Origin: an uncultured Clostridium sp.
GTDB taxonomy: Bacteria; Bacillota; Clostridia; Christensenellales; Borkfalkiaceae
DNA: 5,057 bases
Direction: 5' to 3'
NCBI GenBank assembly: GCA_900555925.1
Contig: USMU01000083.1
Span: 1-5,057, forward strand
Shown here piece after piece: positions 1-5,057 of this stretch (position 1 is its first letter; every line of letters begins with the position of its first letter). Below the pieces are notes generated by a model that was not told the origin of the DNA, ran no database searches, and saw only the letters and a program-made list of their open reading frames with translations. Both the position numbers and the translations under genes were made by a program.

Positions 1-109
1 TTATCGGCTAGGAGCGCCTGCCGTTACCCGTCGTTTTATTTTCTCTTTATGGCATTGCTTTTGACTTTGTTTTTTTGCTTTCTGCCATTACCTGCCCGTT
101 TTTCCTCCG

Positions 110-201
110 CGGTCGTTAATTGCCTGTTCTGTTTTCCCTTCACGGTCGTTAATTACCTGTTCTGTTTTCCCTTCACGGTCGTTAATTACCTGTTCTGTTT
201 T
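110..201. repeat. 33-bp tandem repeat, about 2.8 copies, downstream of pepT
   Basis: Copies begin at 110, 143 and 176, exactly 33 bp apart. Each starts CGGTCGTTAATT. Copies 1 and 2 differ at one base (G versus A at the 13th position), and copy 3 matches copy 2 for its first 26 bases before diverging into TCCGGCC. A degenerate relative (ATTACCTGCCCGTTTTTCC) lies just upstream at about 87-105. The plus strand is very pyrimidine-rich, so the pepT transcript strand would be purine-rich here. The unit is a multiple of three and leaves frames open on both strands. The plus-strand frame (49-294) encodes only a Phe/Leu/Cys-rich string and runs 50 bp into pepT. The minus-strand frame has no start codon. 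I therefore treat it as non-coding. The rest of 1-244 has no gene and no clear terminator. Confidence 0.9.
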
Positions 202-244
202 TCCGGCCTCTCCGCCTTTTTATCCGATAATATTACGCTTGCCG

Positions 245-1471
245 TTACGGTTTTTCCTTTATTCCCGTTCCGTAAATTTCTGCGAGATTTATAATAACCT
301 TTACCATTTTTTCCATGGCGGAGACGGGGATAAATTCCAAAACGGAATGTGCATTGAGCCCTCCCGTCGAGAGATTGGGACAGGGGAGCCCCATAAAGGA
401 GAGGGTGCAGCCGTCCGTTCCGCCTCTCACGGGCGCTTCTATCGGAGATATTCCCTCTTTTCGGAACGCGGTCCGCGCGTTTTCGACGAGGTGAAAATGG
501 GGCTGAATTTTTTCGATACAGTTGAAATACTGGTCGCGGATTTTTACCTCGGCGCTTCCCGAACCGTATTTATGGTTGAGATTTTCTCCTATGGAGAGGA
601 TATGCGCCTTTTTTGCCTGAAATTTTTTCATGTCGTGGTCGCGGATGATCAGTTTGATTTCTCCCGATTCCACTTCGGCGCGCACGCTTTCGACGTGATA
701 AAACCCTTCCCGTCCCTCCGTGGTCGCGGGCGTTTCGTCCGACGGAAGCGCCGCGAGTACTTCGCCCGCGAGCAGGGCGCAGTTGACCATTTTTCCCTTG
801 GCGGCTCCTGGATGAATATTTTTTCCCTTTAAGGTTATGACGGCTTCCGCGGCGTTGAACGTCTCGTATCCGAGCTCGCCCAACTCTTCTCCGTCCACGG
901 TATAGGCGAAATCGCAGCCGAAGTCTTTCACGTCGAAGAGGGAAGCGCCTTCTCCGATTTCTTCGTCGGGGGTAAAGGCGATTCCGATTTTTCCGTGTCT
1001 GAGGGAGGGATTCGCCAGAATTTGTTCGACGGCCTCCATGATTTCCGCAACGCCCGCTTTGTCGTCGGCGCCGAGCAGGGTCGTCCCGTCCGTAACGATG
1101 AGTTCCTGTCCGATGTAATTTTTCAAAACGGGAAATTCGTTTTCGGAAATGACCTTTCCGTTGGCGAGGGCGATGTCGCCGCCCCGATAGAGCACGGACG
1201 TAGGCTTGACGTTTTTGCCCGAACATACGGGTTCGGTGTCCATATGAGCGATAAAGCCGAGAGAAGGAAGCCCTTCGGCATTTGCGGGGATTTCCGCATA
1301 TACGTAGCAATGTTTATCGCAGCGCACGGACGAGGCCCCCAGGGCTTTGAGCTCCGCTTCTAACTTCCGCGCGAGGTCGAATTGTTTCGCGGTGCTGGGG
1401 TGAGTCCCCGTCTCGGGATCGGATTGCGTGTCGATTTGCACATAGGAGATAAATCTTTCTTTTACGGACAT
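245..1471 (-). CDS. pepT: Peptidase T (tripeptide aminopeptidase, M20B family)
   Basis: This is a cytoplasmic zinc aminotripeptidase that removes the N-terminal residue from tripeptides in the last steps of peptide use. The 408-residue product has the length usual for PepT. The dinuclear-zinc site is complete by comparison with the known family pattern: AHMDT with ligand His76 and catalytic Asp78; GADDKAG with bridging Asp137; PDEEIG with general base Glu170 and ligand Glu171; TVDGEE with Asp193; and LNAHS near the C-terminus with His375. The segment from about 206 to 315 (FNAAEAVITLKGKNIHPG onward) is the M20 dimerisation/lid domain, and GGTDG at 350-354 is also typical. The start is set by GAGGAGG at 1479-1485 (minus sense), 7 nt before the ATG. 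It is transcribed divergently from the lipoprotein gene, apparently alone, from a promoter at 1533-1561. No intrinsic terminator is visible past the TAA. I see no truncation or missing catalytic residue. Confidence 0.97.
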   Translation of the reverse strand: MSVKERFISYVQIDTQSDPETGTHPSTAKQFDLARKLEAELKALGASSVRCDKHCYVYAEIPANAEGLPSLGFIAHMDTEPVCSGKNVKPTSVLYRGGDIALANGKVISENEFPVLKNYIGQELIVTDGTTLLGADDKAGVAEIMEAVEQILANPSLRHGKIGIAFTPDEEIGEGASLFDVKDFGCDFAYTVDGEELGELGYETFNAAEAVITLKGKNIHPGAAKGKMVNCALLAGEVLAALPSDETPATTEGREGFYHVESVRAEVESGEIKLIIRDHDMKKFQAKKAHILSIGENLNHKYGSGSAEVKIRDQYFNCIEKIQPHFHLVENARTAFRKEGISPIEAPVRGGTDGCTLSFMGLPCPNLSTGGLNAHSVLEFIPVSAMEKMVKVIINLAEIYGTGIKEKP

Positions 1472-1532
1472 GGATAAGCCTCCTCAATATTTTAGATTTC
1501 AAGATAATTGTAACATGATTTTAATAATATAT

Positions 1533-1561
1533 AGTATAGCGCTTTTTTCGCGTTTTTGCAA
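1533..1561 (-). promoter_or_regulatory. Probable sigma-A promoter of pepT
   Basis: Read on the minus strand, TTGCAA (1561-1556) is the -35 box and TATACT (1538-1533) the -10 box, with a 17-bp spacer (1555-1539). Transcription would begin near 1526, giving a leader of about 55 nt that ends in the GAGGAGG ribosome binding site. A second possible -10 (TACAAT, closer to the gene) lacks a good -35, so I prefer this pair. This is inferred from sequence match only. Confidence 0.65.
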
Positions 1562-1627
1562 GTTTTGCGTGCCGTTTTCGGAAAATGCGGGTATAAAGAG
1601 TTTTTGCGACGCTCACAATAGAGATAT

Positions 1628-1635
1628 GGGGGGAG
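1628..1635 (+). promoter_or_regulatory. Ribosome binding site deciding the lipoprotein start
   Basis: The G-rich stretch GGGGGGAG lies 5 nt before ATG 1641 and 8 nt before ATG 1644. It argues against the longer upstream frame, whose earlier ATG codons (1470, and 1626 directly before the run) have no matching site. Both adjacent Met codons give essentially the same signal peptide. Confidence 0.6.
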
Positions 1636-1640
1636 ACGGG

Positions 1641-2042
1641 ATGATGACGAAGAACAAAACTTTTTGGACGAAAATTCTGGCGGCAGTGATTCTCGCCGCC
1701 GCGTTTTTTTCGGTTTCCTGCAATGCGGAAAAAAAACTGTATAGCGAGATGGAGCTGACGCTCAGCAGTACGGAGGTAGAACTTTCCGAAGGGGAAAACA
1801 TTCTTTTGAAGGTGACGGTAACGCCGGTTTCTGCGGAGAAAAAGCCCGTGGAATGGCGGGTTTCCGATCCATCCGTCGCGGCGGTGGAGGGAGGACTGAT
1901 CACGGGACTCAAATCGGGGGAGACCATCGTCACGGCCTACACGGGCGAAAAGACCGCCTGCTGTAAAGTGAAGGTAAAAGGAGCCGATTCTTCCGAAGAC
2001 AGCGCGGAAAAGAACGGGGAAAAGAGAGAAAGCTCCCGATAA
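1641..2042 (+). CDS. Small putative lipoprotein with one bacterial Ig-like (Big_2) domain
   Basis: The 133-residue product begins with a secretion signal: basic MMTKNKTFWTK, a hydrophobic core ILAAVILAAAFF (12-23), then SVSC with Cys27 as the likely lipid-attachment cysteine. The -3 residue is Ser instead of the usual Leu, so the lipobox is imperfect. Residues 37-112 fit the Big_2 Ig-like fold: LTLSSTEVELSEGE, a central VEWRVSDPSVAAV (70-82), and the typical GLITGLKSGETIVTAY (85-100). The C-terminus (114-133) is a hydrophilic Ser/Glu/Lys tail. Such domains are common in Clostridia cell-surface proteins and act as spacers or adhesive modules. Here there is only one and no catalytic partner, so the role is unknown. 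An open frame extends upstream to 1470, but that part overlaps the pepT start region. The GGGGGGAG run at 1628-1635 places initiation at ATG 1641 or 1644. A promoter was not clear (TATAAA at 1592 lacks a good -35). A hairpin follows the stop directly. Confidence 0.8.
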   Translation: MMTKNKTFWTKILAAVILAAAFFSVSCNAEKKLYSEMELTLSSTEVELSEGENILLKVTVTPVSAEKKPVEWRVSDPSVAAVEGGLITGLKSGETIVTAYTGEKTACCKVKVKGADSSEDSAEKNGEKRESSR

Positions 2043-2074
2043 AAGAAAGCCGAGGGGAAGCCCCCGGCTTTCTT
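2043..2074 (+). terminator. Strong hairpin directly after the lipoprotein stop codon
   Basis: A perfect 10-bp stem pairs AAGAAAGCCG (2043-2052) with CGGCTTTCTT (2065-2074). After one unpaired A it continues with GGGG/CCCC closing an AAG loop. It starts at the base after the TAA. A long T tract after the stem is missing (TGTGCAAAG follows), but the stem itself ends in TTTCTT, preceded on the left by AAAAGAAA. That is compatible with an intrinsic terminator. Its position supports separate transcription of the lipoprotein and the ATPase. Confidence 0.75.
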
Positions 2075-2120
2075 GTGCAAAGTATACAATCCCGCGGGAT
2101 AAGTTTGGTTAATTTGTCTA

Positions 2121-2149
2121 TTGTAATTTTTGGGGAAATATAGTAAAAT
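2121..2149 (+). promoter_or_regulatory. Probable promoter of the ABC ATPase gene
   Basis: TTGTAA (2121-2126) and TAAAAT (2144-2149) are separated by 17 bp in an AT-rich stretch. The start would be near 2156, about 35 nt before the ATG. An alternative -10 (TATAGT, overlapping) is possible. A perfect 12-bp palindrome lies just upstream at 2089-2100. Confidence 0.55.
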
Positions 2150-2191
2150 AAAAGCATAAAAATTATTATCCGTAATGGAGGAAAAAATCAA

Positions 2192-3589
2192 ATGTCAGGA
2201 CTTTTGCTGAAAGGCATTAACAAGGTATACCCTTCGGGCGTGCAGGCCGTGTTCAATTTCTGTCTCGATATCCGCGACAAGGAATTCATCGTTTTGGTCG
2301 GCCCTTCCGGCTGCGGTAAATCCACTACGCTCCGTATGATAGCTGGTCTCGAAGAAATCTCTTCGGGCGAATTGTATATCGACGGAAAGCTCGTCAACGA
2401 CGTCGTACCCAAGGACAGAGACATCGCAATGGTTTTCCAGAACTACGCTCTTTATCCCCACATGTCCGTTTACGATAATATGGCGTTCGGTCTGAAACTC
2501 CGCAAGGTACCCAAGGAAATCATCGACCAAAAAGTAAAGGCCGCGGCGGAAATCCTCGGCATTACCGATTATCTTTCGAGAAAGCCCAAGGCTCTTTCCG
2601 GCGGTCAGCGCCAGCGTGTCGCTTTGGGACGTACCATCGTCCGCGAGCCCAAGGTATTCCTTCTCGACGAGCCTCTCTCTAACCTCGACGCGAAACTCCG
2701 CGCTTCGATGAGAACGGAAATTTCCAAGCTCCACGCGAGACTTGCCACGACCTTCATTTACGTCACGCACGATCAGATCGAGGCCATGACGATGGGTACG
2801 AGAATCGTAGTCATGAAGGACGGCTTCATGCAGCAAGTGGATACTCCGCAGAACCTTTATGACTATCCCATCAACCTGTTTGTCGCGGGCTTCATCGGAA
2901 CCCCTCAGATGAACTTCTTCAAGAACGCGCATCTCGTGTCCGAGGGCGATAAAGTCTATGTCAGCTTTGTCGGCGGGAATAAAATTCTTCTTCCCAAGAC
3001 GGTTGTCGCGAGAATCAAGAACCTGAACGAGTATCTCAATACGGATAAAGACGTAACGCTCGGCGTTCGTCCCGAAGATATTCATCAGGATCAGATGTTC
3101 CTGTCGGCTTCTCCCGATACGATTGTCAAAGCCCGTATCGAAGTTATCGAAAAGCTCGGTGCCGAAACGCAGATTTACTGCGAACTCGATCACGAATCCA
3201 AAGAGAGCTCGGTCATCGACAATTCCACGCAGATGATTGCGAAGATTTCCAGCCGTGCGGTAGTTTCGTTGAAAGACGTCATCGATCTGGCGTTCGATGC
3301 GCACCATATCCACCTGTTTGACGGATATACGGAGGCCACGATGCTCGAAAGAGACGAGGGCTACGAAGTCATTCCCGAAAATGCGGAGGGTTCCGCATTC
3401 GTACCTCCCACACCTCAGGAAATGCGTTCCCAGATCGACGCTGCCCGCATCGTGACGAAAGAGATGAAGGCGCAGATGAAGAAGGACGCAAGAATGGCAA
3501 AGAGAGCCGAAAAGAAGGAAGAGAAGAAGGAAGCCGAGGCAGCGGCAGAGAAGAAAGAAGACGAAAACGACGATACCCAAAACAACTAA
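2192..3589 (+). CDS. ugpC: Carbohydrate ABC transporter ATP-binding protein (MalK/UgpC/MsmX type) with extended C-terminal tail
   Basis: This is the cytoplasmic ATPase that powers CUT1-type importers of oligosaccharides or glycerol-3-phosphate. All nucleotide-binding motifs are intact: Walker A GPSGCGKST (37-45), Q-loop Gln83 in VFQNYALYPHMSV, signature LSGGQRQRVALGR (135-147), Walker B VFLLDE (155-160), D-loop SNLDA (163-167) and switch His193 in VTHDQ. Residues from about 235 to 378 form the MalK-type regulatory/TOBE region (GFIGTPQMNFF, LGVRPEDIH, HLFDG). Family members usually end near 365-375 residues. This one has 465, with a Lys/Glu/Ala-rich tail after about 380. No permease or binding-protein gene is adjacent, and hairpins isolate the gene. 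It therefore probably serves permeases encoded elsewhere, as MsmX does in Bacillus (inference). The symbol is a family label; the substrate cannot be read from sequence. The start is ATG 2192, 10 nt after GGAGG at 2177-2181. Confidence 0.93.
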   Translation: MSGLLLKGINKVYPSGVQAVFNFCLDIRDKEFIVLVGPSGCGKSTTLRMIAGLEEISSGELYIDGKLVNDVVPKDRDIAMVFQNYALYPHMSVYDNMAFGLKLRKVPKEIIDQKVKAAAEILGITDYLSRKPKALSGGQRQRVALGRTIVREPKVFLLDEPLSNLDAKLRASMRTEISKLHARLATTFIYVTHDQIEAMTMGTRIVVMKDGFMQQVDTPQNLYDYPINLFVAGFIGTPQMNFFKNAHLVSEGDKVYVSFVGGNKILLPKTVVARIKNLNEYLNTDKDVTLGVRPEDIHQDQMFLSASPDTIVKARIEVIEKLGAETQIYCELDHESKESSVIDNSTQMIAKISSRAVVSLKDVIDLAFDAHHIHLFDGYTEATMLERDEGYEVIPENAEGSAFVPPTPQEMRSQIDAARIVTKEMKAQMKKDARMAKRAEKKEEKKEAEAAAEKKEDENDDTQNN

Positions 3590-3616
3590 GTTCATTTCCT
3601 CCTATTAGATATAGAT

Positions 3617-3656
3617 AAAAGTGCGTTCCCCGAAAAAATGGGGGACGTACTTTTTT
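3617..3656 (+). terminator. Rho-independent terminator of the ABC ATPase gene
   Basis: The left arm AAGTGCGTTCCCC (3619-3631) pairs with GGGGGACGTACTT (3640-3652), including two G-U pairs, around an 8-nt A-rich loop. Flanking AAAA/TTTT can lengthen the stem to 15 bp. A run of six T (3651-3656) follows the GC-rich part. It lies about 30 nt past the TAA at 3587-3589. Confidence 0.93.
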
Positions 3657-3668
3657 ATTCGGAAAGAA

Positions 3669-3717
3669 TTTAATTGATAATATTTATTCTTTAATCGATA
3701 AAAATTTCTCGTTAATC
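3669..3717 (+). repeat. 21-bp phased direct repeats upstream of the Fe-ADH promoter
   Basis: TTTAATTGATAA starts at 3669 and TTTAATCGATAA at 3690, identical at 11 of 12 bases and exactly 21 bp apart. A third partial copy, GTTAATC, starts at 3711, again 21 bp on, and abuts the -35 box. The whole 21-bp units 1 and 2 agree at 16 positions. The spacing is two helical turns, so all copies would face the same side of the DNA. They may be sites for a regulator or a curved upstream element. The local AT-richness lowers the significance. Confidence 0.6.
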
Positions 3718-3746
3718 TTGACGAAGTCGGGAATTTGCGGTATAAT
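3718..3746 (+). promoter_or_regulatory. Near-consensus sigma-A promoter of the alcohol dehydrogenase gene
   Basis: TTGACG (3718-3723) and a perfect TATAAT (3741-3746) are separated by 17 bp. Predicted initiation near 3753 leaves a leader of about 63 nt. This is the strongest promoter in the window by match to consensus, which suggests high potential expression unless repressed. Confidence 0.88.
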
Positions 3747-3800
3747 GTAAGACGGTATGAGGGACAACCCCCTAACCGGAAGAATAAAAAAACTATGATT

Positions 3801-3805
3801 GGAGG
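3801..3805 (+). promoter_or_regulatory. Ribosome binding site deciding the alcohol dehydrogenase start
   Basis: GGAGG lies 10 nt before ATG 3816. A longer open frame beginning at TTG 3735 would start upstream of the -10 box and outside the expected transcript, so it is not used. Confidence 0.85.
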
Positions 3806-3815
3806 ATATAGACGA

Positions 3816-5033
3816 ATGGCAAGATTTACTTTACCGAGAGACTTATATCACGGCAAGGGTTCGCTGGAAGCGTTAAAGACGTTTGAAGGCAAGAAAGCGA
3901 TGGTATGCGTAGGCGGCGGCTCCATGAAGAAATTCGGCTTCTTGGACAGAGCGGTTTCCTATTTGAAGGAAGCGGGCATGGAAGTGAAGCTGTTTGAAGG
4001 TATCGAACCGGATCCCTCGGTCGAAACGGTCATGAAGGGCGCGCAGGCGATGCTGGAATTCGAGCCTGATTGGATTGTTGCGATCGGCGGCGGTTCTCCC
4101 ATCGACGCGGCGAAAGCGATGTGGATTAAATATGAATATCCCGACATCACCTTTGAAGAGATGTGCAAAGTGTTCGGAATTCCCCATTTGAGAAAGAAGG
4201 CTCGTTTCTGTGCGATTTCTTCCACGTCGGGAACGGCGACGGAAGTCACGGCTTTCTCGATTATCACGGACTATGCGAAGGGAATTAAATATCCCATCGC
4301 GGACTTTGAAATCACGCCCGACGTAGCCATCGTAGATCCGGAACTTGCGGAGACGATGCCCAAGAAATTGGTGGCGCATACGGGTATGGATGCGATTACG
4401 CACGCGATTGAAGCGTATGTTTCCACAGCGAATTGCGATTATACCGATCCTTTGGCGCTCCATGCGATCGAAATGATCAAGAGAGACCTTGTCGGTTCGT
4501 ATAACGGGGATATGGAAAAGAGAGACAGCATGCACAATGCGCAGTGCCTTGCGGGTATGGCGTTCTCGAACGCTCTTTTGGGAATCGTACATTCCATGGC
4601 TCATAAGACGGGTGCGGCGTTTGCGGACTACGGTGCGCATATCATTCACGGCGCTGCCAATGCGATGTACCTTCCTAAGGTTATTAAGTTCAATTCGAAA
4701 GATCCCACGGCGAAGAAACGCTATGGCCAGATCGCGGATTTCATTCATCTCGGCGGCAAGAACGACGACGAGAAGGTAGACCTCCTCATCGCCATGCTGA
4801 GAAAGATGAACGACGATTTGAATATTCCTCATTGTATTAAGAACTATGGCGCGGACAGCTATCCTTGCGACCAAGGCTTTGTTCCCGAAAAAGTATTCCT
4901 CGAAAGATTGCCCGAAATCGCGGTCAATGCAATCGGCGATGCCTGCACGGGTTCCAACCCTCGTCAACCTTCACCCGCGGAAATGGAAAAGCTGCTGAAA
5001 TGCTGCTACTATGACACCGAAGTCGATTTCTGA
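3816..5033 (+). CDS. Iron-containing alcohol dehydrogenase (group III, AdhE C-domain-like)
   Basis: This is a cytoplasmic oxidoreductase that interconverts an aldehyde and an alcohol with NAD(P)H, most likely reducing aldehydes during fermentation. The 405-residue product has the N-terminal dinucleotide fold with CVGGGSMKKFG (31-41) and GGGSPIDAAKAMW (91-103), then STSGTATEVT (136-145). The helical metal domain carries the likely ligands Asp192 and His196 (GMDAITHAIEAYVS), His259 and His278, with His263 (HSMAHK) as the extra conserved histidine. IADFEITPDVAIVDPEL (161-177) and CTGSNPR (377-383) closely match the pattern of the AdhE C-terminal dehydrogenase domain. There is no N-terminal aldehyde dehydrogenase domain, so this is a stand-alone enzyme, not bifunctional AdhE. 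The GGGSxKK motif resembles YqhD and butanol dehydrogenases, hinting at NADPH use (inference). Compared with remembered AdhE and FucO sequences, about five residues are inserted between His263 and His278. It sits alone behind its own promoter. The exact substrate is unknown. Confidence 0.94.
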   Translation: MARFTLPRDLYHGKGSLEALKTFEGKKAMVCVGGGSMKKFGFLDRAVSYLKEAGMEVKLFEGIEPDPSVETVMKGAQAMLEFEPDWIVAIGGGSPIDAAKAMWIKYEYPDITFEEMCKVFGIPHLRKKARFCAISSTSGTATEVTAFSIITDYAKGIKYPIADFEITPDVAIVDPELAETMPKKLVAHTGMDAITHAIEAYVSTANCDYTDPLALHAIEMIKRDLVGSYNGDMEKRDSMHNAQCLAGMAFSNALLGIVHSMAHKTGAAFADYGAHIIHGAANAMYLPKVIKFNSKDPTAKKRYGQIADFIHLGGKNDDEKVDLLIAMLRKMNDDLNIPHCIKNYGADSYPCDQGFVPEKVFLERLPEIAVNAIGDACTGSNPRQPSPAEMEKLLKCCYYDTEVDF

Positions 5034-5057
5034 TAAAAATAGTTCAAAAAAAGAGCC

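Noticed and set aside
49..88. ATGGCA/TGCCAT inverted repeat as a pepT terminator
   Set aside because: The stem is only 6 bp with a loop of about 28 nt and no T run in the pepT sense.
89..222. Minus-strand hydrophilic frame with repeated GKTEQVINDRE
   Set aside because: It has no ATG, GTG or TTG start, is out of frame with pepT (shifted by one), and is separated from it by stop codons.
49..294. 81-residue hydrophobic plus-strand frame with 11-residue repeats
   Set aside because: It arises from the T-rich strand of the 33-bp tandem repeat, has no clear ribosome binding site and overlaps the 3' end of pepT on the opposite strand.
570..1310. Arg-rich 246-codon minus-strand frame inside pepT
   Set aside because: It lies in an alternative frame of a complete pepT with intact catalytic residues; its Arg-rich composition is a frame artefact.
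1565..1597. Possible lipoprotein promoter TTGCGT ... TATAAA
   Set aside because: The spacer is 21 bp, too long for a normal sigma-A promoter, and no better -35 box was found.
1470..1640. 57-residue N-terminal extension of the lipoprotein frame
   Set aside because: It runs through the pepT promoter and would bury the signal peptide inside the protein. The G-rich ribosome binding site supports 1641/1644.
2195..3595. 466-codon antisense frame covering the whole ABC ATPase gene
   Set aside because: The plus-strand protein has every ABC motif, plus its own ribosome binding site and terminator. The antisense frame is a codon-usage shadow with no recognisable domain.
3669..3723. Rex operator upstream of Fe-ADH
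   Set aside because: No TTGTTAA-type inverted repeat with a TTAACAA partner is present; the repeats are direct.
3735..3815. 27-residue N-terminal extension of the alcohol dehydrogenase from TTG 3735
   Set aside because: The codons overlap the TATAAT box and lie upstream of the expected transcription start. GGAGG at 3801-3805 fits ATG 3816, and MARFTLPRDLYHGKGS is a typical family N-terminus.
5034..5057. Start of a terminator after the alcohol dehydrogenase
   Set aside because: AAAAAAAGAGCC at the window edge could be the left arm of a hairpin, but the right arm is outside the window, so it cannot be supported.

Overview
The window looks like a chromosomal segment of a low-to-moderate GC bacterium, most likely of the phylum Bacillota (class Clostridia or a related anaerobic, possibly gut, lineage). 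The basis is strong GGAGG ribosome binding sites about 7-10 nt from each start, sigma-A type promoters with 17-bp spacers, compact rho-independent hairpins, and the gene set: a PepT tripeptidase, a MsmX/UgpC-type sugar ABC ATPase and an iron-dependent alcohol dehydrogenase related to the C-terminal half of AdhE. The lineage assignment is inference from protein character only. No 16S or other marker is present.

Layout. Positions 1-244 hold no convincing gene. They contain a pyrimidine-rich (+ strand) stretch with almost three copies of a 33-bp tandem repeat and several decayed relatives. Next, on the minus strand, is pepT (peptidase T, 245-1471). Its start faces a divergent intergenic region of about 170 bp that carries a good minus-strand promoter. 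On the plus strand follow a small predicted lipoprotein with one bacterial Ig-like (Big_2) domain (1641-2042) and a strong hairpin directly after its stop codon. Then come a stand-alone carbohydrate-type ABC ATPase with an unusual charged C-terminal tail (2192-3589), a textbook terminator, and an iron-containing alcohol dehydrogenase (3816-5033) with a near-consensus promoter and phased upstream repeats.

How the genes work together. Each plus-strand gene seems to be its own transcription unit: there is a hairpin after the lipoprotein and after the ABC ATPase, and a promoter before the ATPase and before the dehydrogenase. This is a row of separately controlled housekeeping and fermentation genes, not an operon-encoded system. 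The common theme is heterotrophic anaerobic metabolism: peptide turnover (PepT), energising sugar uptake (ATPase, whose permeases must lie elsewhere) and NAD(P)H reoxidation by aldehyde reduction (Fe-ADH).

I found no CRISPR array, tRNA, rRNA, transposase, phage gene, toxin-antitoxin pair or defence-type cluster, and no evidence for a new multi-gene system. The items most worth a second look are the 21-bp phased repeats upstream of the dehydrogenase promoter, the roughly 85-residue tail on the ATPase, the hybrid sequence character of the dehydrogenase, and the 33-bp tandem repeat beyond pepT.
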